Shown here in pieces: positions 11,901 to 25,939 of a DNA stretch of 64,000 bases. The notes beneath the pieces are model-generated. The model searched no databases. It had not been told where the DNA came from and was given only the letters and a program-made list of their open reading frames with translations. Where the stretch lies: assembly GCF_964204645.1 (NCBI RefSeq), contig NC_134030.1:18731110-18795109 (forward strand). The letters are read 5' to 3'. The translations under genes were made by a program, and so were the position numbers. The stretch is from Tubulanus polymorphus (Eukaryota; Nemertea; Palaeonemertea; Tubulaniformes; Tubulanidae). Position 1 is the first letter of the stretch. The number at the start of each line of letters is the position of its first letter.

Positions 11901-14900
11901 TACCAGACATTACGCATATTACTTTACAATTCTCTTTTTAGCCTGAAACCAGCTTTTACACGTGGACTGACGGCAAACCGTTGAGTTACACAGAGTGGTA
12001 TAAACCAATAAATAACGACACGATACCGGACGTACTTCAAGGGTTGATATCTTATGAAAGAAAACAACCGACAAATGACGTGAATATGCCGTGTACAGCG
12101 ATGATACTGAATAATCCACGAGGATCAGCGAACTGGGTTCGATTCCCGTGTCAAATAGAAGAGGTTCACGTGCGATTCTTTTGTGAATCGGAAAGAAATG
12201 ATATCAATAAAAGTATGGCTGGGATAGAAAATGATTCAAAACATAATATGATATCCCAAATTAAACAAGGTATTTTGAATAACAATACGCTGAATACAAT
12301 GTGTGCAATAGGTTGGTTAGGTATAGATGGACAGTGTTATCAGGTACTGACACGTTGGGAAAATAAGGAAACTTTTGACGTGGTTAGTGCAAGAGAAATG
12401 TGCCGTGAGGTACCGCGGGGAAATAGGTATAATACAGGACTTGACGCAAGCCAAGGAGATGATTTTCAGATTTCGTTATCCGCATCAATATGGCGCTATA
12501 TTAACTTTGGATTCTAGCAAGCAGTGGATGATAATGAAGCCATTTGTTACCAGAGATGAAATTACTTACGATCAGTCGGTTAATTGGGTAATGATACCCT
12601 GGGAAAATGCAAAAGACAAAATCCATTCTGTTTTGTGTTCCTATAATGTAACTGATGAAGAGTTGGCTTCTTTAAGTGGTTGTAAATCTTGGCAGTTTAA
12701 ATGTAACGATCAAAGATGTATCAGCGACCATCGCGTATGTGATACCAGACACGACTGTCGACACGGCGAAGATGAACTCAGTTGTACGGATATAAATTCA
12801 TACAGTCAGTTTCAATGCTTTGATGGTGAGATTGTTTCAATAAGTGGTTACTGTGATTTCATACAGGATTGTGTGGATGGTTCTGATGAGAATTCGTGTT
12901 TTCATCGCCCGTGTTTGTCCGAGGAATTTCGTTGCATCAGTGGTCAATGTGTCAGTGGGTCGAACAGATGTGACGGAGTAGCTAATTGTAAAGACAACTC
13001 CGATGAAATTGAATGCACCTCTCAACTATGTCAGGGGTTCCTATGTAACAGTGGGGACTGTATCAGTTCTCAGTTGTATCAGGATGGAGTCGTGGATTGT
13101 ACTGGAACTCTTGAGGAAGATGAATTAGTTACGAATCCTTATATTACAGTGAATCCTACGATATATTGCAATATTGAACACCACTGTACGACTAACTTCA
13201 CAAATCTCTGTACAGAATCTAATGAACAAAGATGTTCTTTCGATTCTCCTCATTGCTATTCTAGACGTCACAGGTGTATTCTAGAACGAATGACAAATGG
13301 TTTCCCAGTTTGTAGAAACCTTGAGCACGTATTGAAATGTGAAGAATTTGTATGCCCAGTTGGTACAGTGAAATGTCCAGCATCGTACTGTATACCTATC
13401 AGACAGGTGTGCGATGGTCGGTCAGATTGTCCTAATTCAGAAGACGAGCGAAACTGCGAGACTTTGTCATGTCCGGGAATGTTTAAATGTAGCCAGGAAA
13501 ATCGATGTATTCCACAGACTGAAGTTTGTGATGGTGTTGTGAATTGTAAACATACAACTGATGACGAGGCTTTCTGTAACGTCACGTGTCCTAAAGGTTG
13601 TGAATGTCAAGGGCATTCGATCGAATGCAACAATTCTCGGCTAACAGATGTAAATGGAATTTTCCAAGCATCAACGCGAATTTTAATTTTGTCAAATAAC
13701 CAAATTGTCTTGGACGTCTTTACATTTTCCCAATACGTTTATCTCCACATGCTCAACCTCACCGCCAATGAATTGTCTTACCTTTTACCAAACTCGTTCA
13801 AGAACCTGCATAACTTACATACATTAGACCTCACGCACAATAACATAACATCATTATCCACAAATACGTTTACTGGTCTGTATAGTTTGAAAGAGTTATT
13901 CATAACTGAAAACCCACTACGTCGTTTAGAGGATGACACCTTCCAAGATTTAAAGTCACTTCAAGTTCTTGATCTTCATGGACTTTCCTTGTTCGTGCTT
14001 GACAAATTCGTATTTAGAGGTCTATCTTCTTTACGATCGTTGAATATCAGTGGTAACAGAATACGTCGTATTTCACTATACGCATTTTTTGGATTAACTA
14101 CACTTGAGACCCTCGATATAACCGATAATTACAAAGTCATTTCTGTAGATAGACAAGTTTTTGACAATGTAACGACATTAGCATTCCTAACGTCTGATGC
14201 TTATAAATTTTGCTGCATGGCTCCGAATGTTGACCAGTGCCTTCCCGAAGCTGATCAATTTTCCTCCTGTTCAGATCTTATTGGGAATACAGCTCTCAGA
14301 GCTATCATCTGGGTCATCGCTTCATGTAGTTTCTTTGCTAACGGATTTGTCATTTCCCTTCGCATTCGAGCGATTCGATTCTCCTCCTCAAATCCATCCT
14401 CAGACATCATCATTATAAACGTTGCTTTATGTGATTTTATGATGTCTATATATTTGTTTCTGATCGCTGGAGCCGATTACATATATAAGGGAATCTACTT
14501 TCTCCATTCAGAATCGTGGACGGACAGTGCGCTGTGTCGTCTTGCCGGGGTCGTGGTATCTATTTCGTGTGAAGGCTCATTGATATTCTTGCTCATAATG
14601 ACGCGTCATAGATATTCAAATATCGTTAATCCTTTTTCTGTGAGCCTGATTACATCTCCGAGATACGTGTCCATTATTTGCTGTATATGTTGGGTTGTCC
14701 TGGGCATTATTGCAATACTACCTCTTACACCTGTCCCGTACTTCGGAAGCAATTTCTACGGCGCTACAGGGGTTTGTTTACCTATGAATTTGATTTCCAT
14801 TGATGTCGATGCCTGGCATTATTCGTTCATTATTTTTTCTCTGTCTACGTCAGTCATACTTGCTACGATAATGGTGACTTACGCGCAAATGTACAGGCTT

Positions 14901-15191
14901 GTATCTGGAAGCAGGTCTGGTTCAGGAAGAGGTGATCCTACCGAACTGATTTTGGCCCGCAGAAGTTTGGTGATAAATCTTTGTAATGTAATTTGCTGGT
15001 TACCGTTAATTATCGTTCAGTTTTGCGCGGTATTTCGGGTGGAAATACCGAATCAGGTAGCGGCTTGGCTTGGGGTTCTTTTCTTACCAATCAACTCGTC
15101 CCTTAATCCCTTTTTATATACAATACTGACTATTGATATAAAGTCCATACGAGCAAAAGCTATGCGCCAAATGAATTGGGTGAACAAATGA
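8960..15191 (+). pseudogene. Receptor copy B: near-intact pseudogene
   Basis: Exons are 8960-10162, 10429-11748 and 11942-15191, all phase-0 junctions with introns of 266 and 193 nt. Exon 1 encodes a signal peptide (MDR...) and CUB domains (SPNYP, CRWF). Exons 2 and 3 carry the same domain order as D. Two lesions were found by comparison with E and D. The fourth codon is TAA (8969-8971), where E has TTG and D has CTG, so translation would stop in the signal peptide. One extra C near 12413 (gtaccgcgg versus gtacgcgg) shifts the frame within the second lectin-like domain. From about 12420 to the stop at 15191 the frame is open through LDLa, LRR and 7TM. With only two lesions this could be a recent or polymorphic pseudogene, or contain a sequencing error. 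Confidence 0.9.
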
Positions 15192-15278
15192 AACATCTAG
15201 ATTCCTTTCGCATAAGAATGCTGCATTTTTCTTTATATTCAACACAATTCTAGTTCTTGTAGTAGTCATACGCATGGT

Positions 15279-15575
<297 letters not shown>

Positions 15576-15681
15576 CCCTTTCTTTTATATATATACTCGT
15601 CACGGATGAGATATATAGATTAACGGGTCACAGGCCCCGGATCGGTGGTACACTCCTGAAGTTTGTAGATAGATAACTATC

Positions 15682-15687
15682 AATAAA
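15682..15687 (+). promoter_or_regulatory. Candidate polyadenylation signal AATAAA, copy B
   Basis: Same position relative to the receptor as in copy A, about 490 nt after the stop and downstream of the TA tract. Confidence 0.4.
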
Positions 15688-16441
15688 CCATTTTACAGTC
15701 GCTAGCCGCTATTTTGTTAGGGTACTTTTGTCCGGTAATGTTGGGTAGTTTCTCTTTTTTTTTAAATCCAATTGTGATGCGTGTTTTATCATATTTCATC
15801 GGTTTGTAGATGGATTTTGACAGTGTTAGTAGGGCCTGGCTAGTATTTCAGCTATGTAAAATTCATTTGCAACATGAGATTGATATAGAAATCCGTGGCC
15901 AGTTTTTGCTGCGCGCATAGAAATTCAGGGTACCCAACTTTAAAGCTAGTTTTTTCTTAAAGTAAATTTCCTTAAATTCTAGGAACTGTGCGCATTAACA
16001 CAATTCAAGTGGAATTCATAGATATCTTGCCCAGTTTTTGTTGTTCTATGATTATTTAACTGCAGCGCGTCTATTGACATTCCGAGTTTCTGCGCTGTTT
16101 CAACTTTGTGTATTTTAGAATAAGGTGTTACTTGTTCTCATTTTCTGCTGTACCCGCAGATTGCAGCCAGCAAAATGACCCTTTACAATAACTGATATCC
16201 CAAGGTCACTTCGACTTAGTCTCAAATTTTATGTGATAATCAAGCTAGTTTAGGCCTACCAGGGGTGCAATCATGTCGTCCACCAATCCGTCTACGAGAG
16301 AGGAGCGTATCGATCTGATTGTCAGCGTTAAAAAAAACGAACAGAGATTCGACTAATTAGATGTTAAATGGTGTTTTTATTGGATGTCATCTCGATGATA
16401 ATAGCAGAGAAACTGACAATTGCTTTCAAGCAATTTAACAC

Positions 16442-17642
16442 TCAATACTCGTCCCACGGACATTTTTCATGACAGGTACTTGGACAGTTTGCTTGGCAGG
16501 CATCCTTTTGTGCGGCGGGTGTTCGACATTTTACCCAGCAATTGTTGAGACAGATTTGACAATAATCAGGCTGCGCTGAATCAGCGCCACTAGCGACCAT
16601 TGCGACCAGAGCTAAAACTACCAGAAACTGAAAAAGAGTATATTGTTACCAGAGCTGTACTTCCGCGGCTTATCAATGATGATTCCACAGTGGCTGCTCG
16701 CTCGAGAGTTCCACGCGTGCCAAGGGCTGACCCACAAGGTAAAATATTGTGCAGTAGGACATAAACCACTTTGGCAATAGAGGATTCTACTTGTGGCAAG
16801 TAGGGTCCACCAGGTGTCACTAGTGTGCAACTACTGTGGCGATAGTTCAAGATCCCACAGTGAAAAAGAAATCGATGAAAATAAAATAACAAAAGAATAT
16901 AGCTGCAAACGACGATAACGGGTTTTCTGCCAAAATAAATGTTTTAGTCGGGGATTCGAGCCAAATATGATGACTATATTATATCGCGATGTAAGCCTTA
17001 AAATCACCTTCGATATCACAGGATTAGAACGTTCACTATACGCGACACAATTCTATTTGTAGCGAATTCAAGTCATAGACGGCGGTGTCTTATTTTAACA
17101 TGTGGAAGCAAAATCTGAACCCGATAAGATGAATGGCACTGTTTGACAAAAAATATAACGAACAAATATTTGGTATCCGAAAATATATTTAATTGCTGGA
17201 TCTTGGAACCAAACTTTATCAATTCGGGCTTACAAATTTCTAGGAATATCAAATGAGTAGGTAATGCGGTTTATGTGTTATAAGTATTATCAATTGTTCT
17301 TGTAATTGCCAAAGAGTTCGGTGGCCCAAATAAATCTATAATTAGCATCAGTACACATGATGAAATACGTAAAAGACATAATAATCAAAATATCAAAACA
17401 GGACGTGTTTAGTGCTTCATAAAAATGACGATAATTTACAAATTGACTTACTAATTCACAGAAATGGTTTGAAAGAAAAGTTTGCAAATCAACCTCCGGT
17501 CAGTTTTTTTTTGTAAGGTAACAACGCCAATATACTTTTAACGAAAATAGTGCGGAAAAAGGTAAGTAGACTGACGATGGAGAATGTGAATAGAGTTTTC
17601 TGCGAAAGTCCATAAAATCCTAATTACCTTTGATGACAACAT
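16442..17642 (-). CDS. Secreted eight-cysteine peptide, copy 2
   Basis: Exon 1 is complement 17628-17642 and exon 2 is complement 16442-16627. Its coding exons are identical to copy 1, with the same donor GTAATT, acceptor ctctttttcag and AATAAA at 16381-16376 on the minus strand. The intron is about 1 kb. It lies between receptors B and C, tail to tail with B and head to head with C. Identity with copy 1, rather than with its positional counterpart copy 4, suggests recent homogenisation inside this half of the array. Confidence 0.75.
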
Positions 17643-17644
17643 GA

Positions 17645-19328
17645 TTCTCAGATACTGTAGATCTCAGATTCCTCGCGTACGTGAAGTCAATGCGATGTGT
17701 TTTACTGCATGTGCGTTACGCAAAGACACGGGTGGAAAATAGCCGTTTAAATAATGGAGATTCGTTATTTGCTAAAACTGTTGAAATTGTGAAGATGATT
17801 CCCGACCACTCAGACGCACTCGGTATCGTCAATGTCAAATAATATATATCGTATTACATTGAAATCAGCAGCTGTGAAACGTACGTCACTGAGCAGAAAC
17901 TTTCCCGTTGTCCTTGAGATGCTTATTCTGACGATTCAGCATAGTCTTCATCCATCCTTCCTCTGAAATGACACCATTCTTGAATCGTTGAATTCACCAA
18001 GAACGAGATAGTCATCATTAGCTGTTAATTATAATTTTACTGAATCGTTGATAGTCATCGAGAATGAAAGGGTTGTCATTTGGTAAATAATCATGATTTC
18101 GGTGAATCTTAAGAATCATGTAGTGAGAAGGGCACAAATAACTGGTTATAATTTAACTGGAATTTACTTATTTCTATATAGTACGTATGTGAAACATCTG
18201 CTACTCAATTATCATGAATTCTGCGTCGATGTATAGAACATGTTACTTGATATAAATATTCGATTTTAAAAAAGCAGCTGGTCATGTAAGTACAGCAATT
18301 ATGATTGGAATTGATTCAGATGTACTTCGCATTATTCCAATACCGCCAAGTTCACTTAAATTACTCTAATCAATATTCTGTTGGATGATTATTATTGAAA
18401 CCCTTATCCCAACACGCACCGAATTAAATGAATTACGCATAGACTTTCTGTAGATTTTAGTACTACCAAACTTCGATGATTGATGTATTGACCTCCTTAT
18501 ACTGTCCTATCCTGGTCGCGACAATGGTGTACACATTGTACAGCTATGCAGGCGGGTTTGTATCTTTATAAAAAAAGACTGATGCTTTTTTCCGATGCGG
18601 ACAGTCGCAAAGACGGACGGATCAACGGAATGACCAACAGACGCGGGCAAAAGTTAAGGTACCAAGTTCCCCGCTAAGTCCCCGGGACAAAGATATTGTT
18701 GCGGTAAACTTACAGTATTGTTATAAGTCTACGTTAATTCTACGTCTGCGAATCTTTGTATAATGAATGGAAGCTCAGACGATTACGTCGCATCGAGTGG
18801 ACATTCTATACTTAACAACCCCTGAAAAACGGTTGAAGAAATCCTCTGAATTATCGAGAAATTACAAACAAAAGTAGGTGTATCCCTGTTTTGAAACACT
18901 CTGCATATACGCGTAATGCATCAGCAAAAAATTGATATTGAGGAGCGACTTGAACGAAACGAAAATAATTTTGAGTATTTTAAAGTATGACTGGGTATAT
19001 CGGAATAACCACGCGTGGAAACATGAAATTGAGAATTGCTGCTCAGAGAGATGGTACCGTAATTACTAATATATTGATGTCTATGTCGGAGAGCGAATAC
19101 TATTGACAGAACGGGGGAAAAATATCACACGTGAGTTCGAAAAAAATCAGCGGTTGAAAATAATAGCTGGATTTCAAAATTGCTGAGTGAAGCAAATAAA
19201 TAATTTCACTAGAAAGAGATATACAATTGTTAATCATTTATGAGTGGAACCTGAAGATATGTGGGTAACCAAGCAGAATTTGAATAGTGAAGGAATTCCT
19301 TCATTCTGACGTGACGAAGTTACTCTGT
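17645..19328. other. Shared intergenic region upstream of receptor C
   Basis: This is near-identical to 7260-8959, although C belongs to the other receptor subfamily. No separate gene was seen. A 70-codon frame in the equivalent places near 7244 and 49936 is closed here by TGA (tgtttt became tgattc), so it is not a conserved gene. Confidence 0.55.
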
Positions 19329-22300
19329 ATGGATCGACTGAAAGCGCTGTTTATAGCATCGCTGGTCGTCTGGCGAGTTAACATCGCACACGCTGATCTG
19401 TCTGACTCTGTGACGGTCAGTTCGTCTTGTAACAACACTTGGTACCCCGTCGATTCTACGTCCGGTTACATCGTTTCACCGAATTACCCGTCGTTAACGC
19501 GCGGTGTTGAATGTCGTTGGTTCGTCAACAGCTCTTTACCGGGAACTTTCAACATCAAACTATACTACGGCATCGAGCCGTCGATATTCTGTAGTGATAA
19601 CTACCTTCTCGTCTGTGAGTCCGATAACAGATTCTGCGGTGAAGGAAAACATGAAATCCGCCGTAACGATTCGATGTCGTTGATGTTTAGGAGTAACGTC
19701 GATGGTGCGCGGGGTAGTCGGGTTTATATCACGTATCGTTATGAGAAGCCCATTGAGAATCAGTCATCGCTGCAGTGAATCTAATTTTCAAATGGATGAA
19801 ATGAAAATGTCGACAGGATACAAATTCACGATGTTGATGCGTGATGGTTGTCAGATCTTCCTGGAATGGGACGCCCTCTCGGCTGGTTCAGCGTTGAATT
19901 TTACATTCGCAGATTTTGACCTAAAACTCCCACCTTCTGTCGATCCAGCGTCAAGTTTTCGAATCAATGACGGCTGGAACACCAGCAGTGAACCGATAGC
20001 GCTTATGGGTGAACAACGCGGACAGCAGCCGTCATCGTTTTATACTAAAACAAACAGTGCCGTTTTCAGTTTGCTACATGGGCATGAGGTTACCACAACA
20101 CTATCAGTTCAGATCTATAGAATATCTGATTGGAACGTCTCTAATCCGTCAATTCAAATCTCTAATAACGAGTCCGGAGTGCTCATTCCAGATGACAACA
20201 GTTTACACGTATTAACTCGATCAAAACACTTACACTGCTGGTCTATCACAGTGCAGGTGTTACAGTACGTCGTCTTCAACTGGACACGTGATCTCAGCAC
20301 ATCCGGTGACGTCATCGGTGTATATAAACTAGAAGGGTTACGCGTTGTAGGAACTGATATTTTACTCGGTTACAACTACCTGGAATCACTGAGTGTTAAA
20401 TCTGACGGCTTTCTCGTCATACTGTGCGTTTTAATAAGACCGGGTGTTTTACAGTCGAATGTAAAAATTGAATTTGAAGTGAAATCTATCTCTATAGGAG
20501 ACGTACAAGTCTACAAACCCAAGGTGAGTAAAGATGTCCACTCGGCTGTAGCTAAATTTAATGTAACTTGTGAACCAAAGAATATACATCGTCAAACACC
20601 TTTTTTCTAATTGCGATAAAGAATATTTAATTTCAAAACACGGTGCCCTCGCGGTGCAACTGATCGAAAAAGTATCTGAAAACTTTAATCAGCCGTTCAT
20701 TAGTCATTCATTTATCCTTCCCTTCCGAACGCAGAGCCGTCGGAAGGAATTTTTTAGTGGCGAGGCTTATTTCTGACGGGAGTCTGGGGCCCTCCCCTAG
20801 AAAAATTTTGAAAATTCAATCGCCGGAGATGCGTTTTGGGGCCATTTCACGGTCTCATTCACAGAAGCATTTGAAGTCGTGAGCCAACCACCTAGTACAG
20901 AGAACGACGAGCTGCTACGCGGTACAGCATGCTTGCTTTCGAAAAAAATTTTGTTAAGCAAAAAATTGGGGCGGTTTGGGCCGCCCCTGTTCCGACGGCT
21001 CTGGAACAGATGAAATACCGTATGAAATATGGTATGAAATGACGTATGAATATGAAATAACGTCCAGTGAAATGAGCGTTTGTCAGAGATGACGCCTGCC
21101 TACATAAACAATAAAGTTCTGAAATTACCCATTTATAAATCACATTTCTCTGTAATGGCTAAAATAAAATTCGAACCAGTAGCATATTTGATATTTGTTT
21201 TAATATATCACATTTGACAAAATACATTTTACGTAATATTTCGATGTTTCTTCTATTTACAGCGGCACCGCTGAAAGATATTTATGAATTCCTAATAGAA
21301 ACTAAACTCATTGATATTGTAGGTAAAGCGCGATCGGTTTATATCATCAAACCCCTTTCCTTTTCTAAGATGAGGTTTAAGTTTGGTGTATTCAAGTATG
21401 AATTCACATGGAAAGTTGAAATCTATGACATCGATCTGGAATTAGCTGTGCTGTCTGTGAATTGCGAAAATGCTGGATTTTATATATATGATGGTGGTAA
21501 TTTCACGGCTAGACGATACGGTCCGTATTGCCCCAGCCCATCGGGATATAGACGAAGCGTCGTCAGTCTGATTACATCAGGCGGCCCGGTGATCATGGTG
21601 GGCTATTCCATTAACAGTCAAATCCGGCACAAGGGCGGCGTGGTATTACGTCCGTCTGACTGTGACGGCTACGCGCTACGGGAAGGAGATTACAGCGTTA
21701 CAGTGCCGCTGACGTCACGCTGTTTCACGGTTTCACCCGAAAATCGGGACGTTCCATTACATCATAGTATCGACATATTATCACCGCACGAATATGAAAT
21801 GAACTCGTGTTTGCCTGATTTTATCTCGACATCTACGCCGTGTAGTCGTTATTTGTCTATCGATAGGCAGCGCCTCGATAACAGTCTCGTACTGCACACT
21901 GTTACAGTAAATGATACGCGCTTGTTCAGAAGACGCCCGTACATCATTGAATTGAGGCGCGTATGTCAAACGACGGATAGACGTAACAGACGGTTCGGCG
22001 ATGCGGAATGGAATAAAGGCGACTGCGGAATCTTTCAGTCGCCGAACTACCCGGCTTCGGTCGGATATTCGAGTACTACGATCAGATACAATCTCAAGTT
22101 CAAATGGAATACAGCCCCGATAGAGTTTTACCGATTCGTTATAAAATATATGGAAATAACACCGTGCATGAAAAGTTCCAAAGGGGTTCGATACTCCATC
22201 TTTTACGTCGAGTTAATGAAATACAAAGACAGCGAGACGAAACATGGAGATAAACTATGCGGAATATACGCCCGAGCAGGATTACAGTTTTATAGTATCA

Positions 22301-25300
22301 GTACAGGTCCCCTCTGGTTCGAACTGAAAAACGATATTCCGAAATTCCGTATTCAATACATTTTAGAGAAACAATTTTTGATGAAACCGCGCGATATTGT
22401 CTGCAAATCGGGACTCATAGATTCAGGAGTTTCCTGCGTCAAATATATCAGAGACAAACGTCTGAAATGGGAGAACGCTGAAATATACTGTCAACAGAAA
22501 TACGGAGGACATCTTCTCAGTATCAACTCGGAACATGAAATGATTGCTATTAAAAGATTATTTGCTAGTAAACTTCTTCGAGATGGCTATACACAGAGAT
22601 CACTTGTGGTGATGATCGGCTTGAAACTGCAGGTAAACTATACACGAATTTTCAAACGTCTTCTGTCAACAGAGATGTTTTAAATTTTCAGCATTTATTT
22701 CTAGCCCAAACTCGGTTATTACACGTGGACTGATGGGAAACCCTTGAGCTACACAGAGTGGTTTAAACCAACGGGAAACGAAACGATACCAGCAGTTATT
22801 CGAGGATTGATATCTTCTCAACGAAAACAACCGATAAATGACGTCAATACGCCGTGTACGGCGATGATACTGAGTAACCCACGAGGATCGGCGAACTGGA
22901 TTCGATTCCCGTGTCAAATCGAAGACGACCACACGAGTTTTATGTGTGAATTTGACGGAGTTGATGTTGGAGAAAAACGGGGAAATGCAACTGTCAACAG
23001 TGGTGAATATGGACCAATTGAAATGATGTTTTCATTTAATTATATTCCGAGAAACAATTCACCGTGTAGACGAGGTTGGCTTGGTATAGCCGGACAGTGT
23101 TATCAGATACTGACAGACTGGACAAACAAACAGGGTTTGGATATCAGAGGAGCGAGAGAAATGTGTCGTGAAATCCACGGAGAAATAACTCATCACGAAT
23201 CTGACATCATTAAAAACATAATTGAAACATTGCACTTTAGGCACCAATATGGCGCTATACTGACCTCTGATGACAGAATTATAAAACCAATAATCACTAG
23301 AGATGACATAACTCATACGCAGATAGTTAAATGGATGACAAAACAGTTCGATAATGTCACAGATGTAGCGCATTCCGTGCTATGTTCCTATAATGTCGCT
23401 GGTGATGAGTTGGCTTCTATCAGCGGTTGTAAATCGTGGCAGTTTAAATGTAACGATCAAAGATGTATCAGCGACCATCGCGTATGTGATACTAGAAACG
23501 ACTGTCAACACGGCGAAGATGAACTCGATTGTTCGGGTTCAAACTTACACAGTCAGTTCCACTGCTCAGATGGACGAGTTATATCAATAAGTGGTTTCTG
23601 TAATTTCATAAATGATTGTGTTGATGGTTCTGATGAGAACTCGTGTCGTCATCCTCCGTGTTTTTCCGAGCAATTTCGCTGCAAGAGTGGTCAATGTGTC
23701 AGTAAGTATAAAAGATGTGACGGAGTAACTGATTGTAAAGACGGCTCCGATGAAATTGAATGCACCTCTCAACTGTGCCAGGGGTTTTTGTGCAACAGTG
23801 GAGACTGTATCAGTTATCAGTTGTATCAGGATGGTGTCGTGGATTGCAGTGGAAGTCTTGAAGAAGATGAATTAGTAACAAATGCTGATGTTACGTTGAA
23901 TCCTACAGTTAACTGTAATGATGGAAACCTATGTACGACTAACTTCACAAATCTCTGTACGGATTCCGATGAACAAAGATGTTCTTTCGATTCTCCTCAT
24001 TGCTATTCTAGACGTCTCAGGTGTATTTTGGAGATAATGACAAATGGTTACCCAGTTTGTAGAAATCTTCAGCATATATTGAGATGTGAAACATTTGATT
24101 GTCCAGCTGGTACTGTAAAATGTTCAGCATCTTACTGTATACCGATGGGACAGGTGTGCGATGGTCGATCCGATTGTCCTAATTCAGAAGACGAGCGAAA
24201 CTGCGAGACTATGTCATGTCCCGGCATGTTCAAATGTGGCCAGGAAAACCGATGCATTCCTCAATCTGAAGTTTGTGATGGTGTTGTGAATTGTAACCAT
24301 ACTACTGATGACGAGGCTTTCTGTAACGTAACGTGTCCTGGGGGTTGTAAATGTCAAGGCCTTTTGATCGACTGCGGGAATGCCGGTTTAACAAATATTA
24401 CTGATCTTTTCTCGGCATCAACTCGAGTTCTGATTCTGTCGAATAACACAATTATCCTGGAGATATCGACATTTGTTTCATATGATTATCTTCGTTTGCT
24501 CAACATCTCCTTAATTAAATAAATTGTTTTATATTTTACCAAATGCATTCGCAAAGCTGCATAATCTATACACATTAGACCTGACATATAACAACGTAAC
24601 ATGATTATCCATAAATACATTCACCGGGCTGTATAGTTTGAAAGAGTTATTCATAACTAAAAATCCACTACGTCATTTAGCGGACGATACGTTCCAAGAG
24701 TTGAGATCACTTAGATCTCTCGATCTTCACGGACTTTCCTTGGTTTTACTTGGAGGAAATGTGTTTAGAGGTTTATCTACATAACAGTCTTTGAATATCA
24801 GCAGTAACAGCATTCATCATATTTCACGATATGCCTTTGTCGGTTTATCTTCACTTGAAATTCTAGATATCAGCAACAACTACAAAGTTATTTCTGTCGA
24901 CAGAACAGTTTTCTATAATTTGACATCATTGCGCTCCTTACGGTCTGACGCGTACAAGTTTTGCTGCATGGTTCCGAGTGTTGACCGGTGCATTCCCGAA
25001 GCAGATCAATTTTCATCCTGCTCTGATCTGATGGGTAACACGGCCCTCAGAGCTATCATCTGGGTCATCTCTACGTTCAGTTTCTTTCTGAACAGTATCG
25101 TCATTTTATTCCGTGTTCGATCATTTCGACTTTCATCCAGCGAAAAGCGTAACATATCTTCTGACATCATTATCATCAGTATCGCAGCTTGTGATTTTCT
25201 GATGTCGATTTATTTGTTTCTTATCGCGGGAGCTGATTACGTGTATAAAGGAGTTTATTTCCTACATTCTGAAACTTGGACGGACAGTTCATTGTGTAGT

Positions 25301-25939
25301 TTCGCTGGTGTTATGGTTACTATTTCCTGTGAAGGCTCATTGACGTTTCTATTCATTCTAACGCGTCACAGATATTCAAATATCGTTGATCCATTTTCTG
25401 GAAGCTCGATTACATCTCCGAGATATGTGTCCATTATTTCTTGCCTATGTTGGCTCATCGTAGGTGTAATTTCTTTAATGCCACTGTCACAATCGACTTA
25501 TTTCGGCAATAAATTTTACGGATCTACTGGAGTTTGCTTACCTATGAATTTAATTTCAATTGATAGCAATGCCTGGCAATATTCATTCGCTATTTTTGCC
25601 GTGTTTAACTCTGTCGTACTCGCTACAATTATGATGACGTATGCACAGATGTACAGACTCGTATCTGGAAGCAGGTCCGGCTCGGGTAGAGCTGATCCTA
25701 CCGAATTGATTCTGGCGCGTAGAAGTTAAGTGATAAATCTGTGTAATTTATTTTGCTGGTTACCGATAATTATCGTTCAGTTTTGCGCTGTATTCCGAGT
25801 CGAGATACCGAACCAAGTGGCGGCTTGGTTGGCGGTACTTTTCCTACCGATCAACTCGTCACTGAATCCACTTCTTTACACCATCCTCACTATCGATATA
25901 AAATCAATACGAGCAAAAACGAAACGCCGAAACTATTAG
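19329..25939 (+). pseudogene. Receptor copy C: subfamily-2 7TM receptor, degraded pseudogene
   Basis: Exons are 19329-20523, 21370-22632 and 22705-25939. Exon 1 has the ATG and signal peptide (MDRLKALF). A 2-nt deletion near 19745 relative to F shifts frame after the first CUB. Exon 2 (CUBs plus lectin start) is open. The intron 1 acceptor is placed at ccttttctaag before ATGAGG because it restores phase 0 and because F has an indel and an in-frame TGA just upstream of this point. Exon 3 is open through the lectin domains, LDLa repeats and LRR start. It then has a 4-nt insertion near 24513 with TAA at 24520, TGA at 24602, TAA at 24782 and TAA at 25727. The 7TM sequence remains recognisable (TRHRY, CWLP, SSLNPLLYT). 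Intron 2 is only 72 nt. Confidence 0.9.
20732..21003. mobile_element. MITE-like element in intron 1 of C
   Basis: This 272-bp element has perfect 14-bp terminal inverted repeats, CAGAGCCGTCGGAA at the left and its reverse complement at the right. It has a subterminal GC-rich palindrome (GGGCGGTTTGGGCCGCCC) and no coding capacity. The CAG...CTG ends resemble hAT-type termini. No clean 8-bp target duplication is visible; only GAAC occurs on both sides. The same element sits in intron 1 of F, so it predates the segmental duplication. Confidence 0.7.

Noticed and set aside
21214-21369. In-frame extension of exon 2 of C (FTAAPLKDIYEF...)
   Set aside because: In F the same stretch has a TGA and a 1-nt insertion; the pyrimidine tract plus ctaag just before ATGAGG makes a phase-0 acceptor, so it is treated as intron. 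This remains moderately uncertain.
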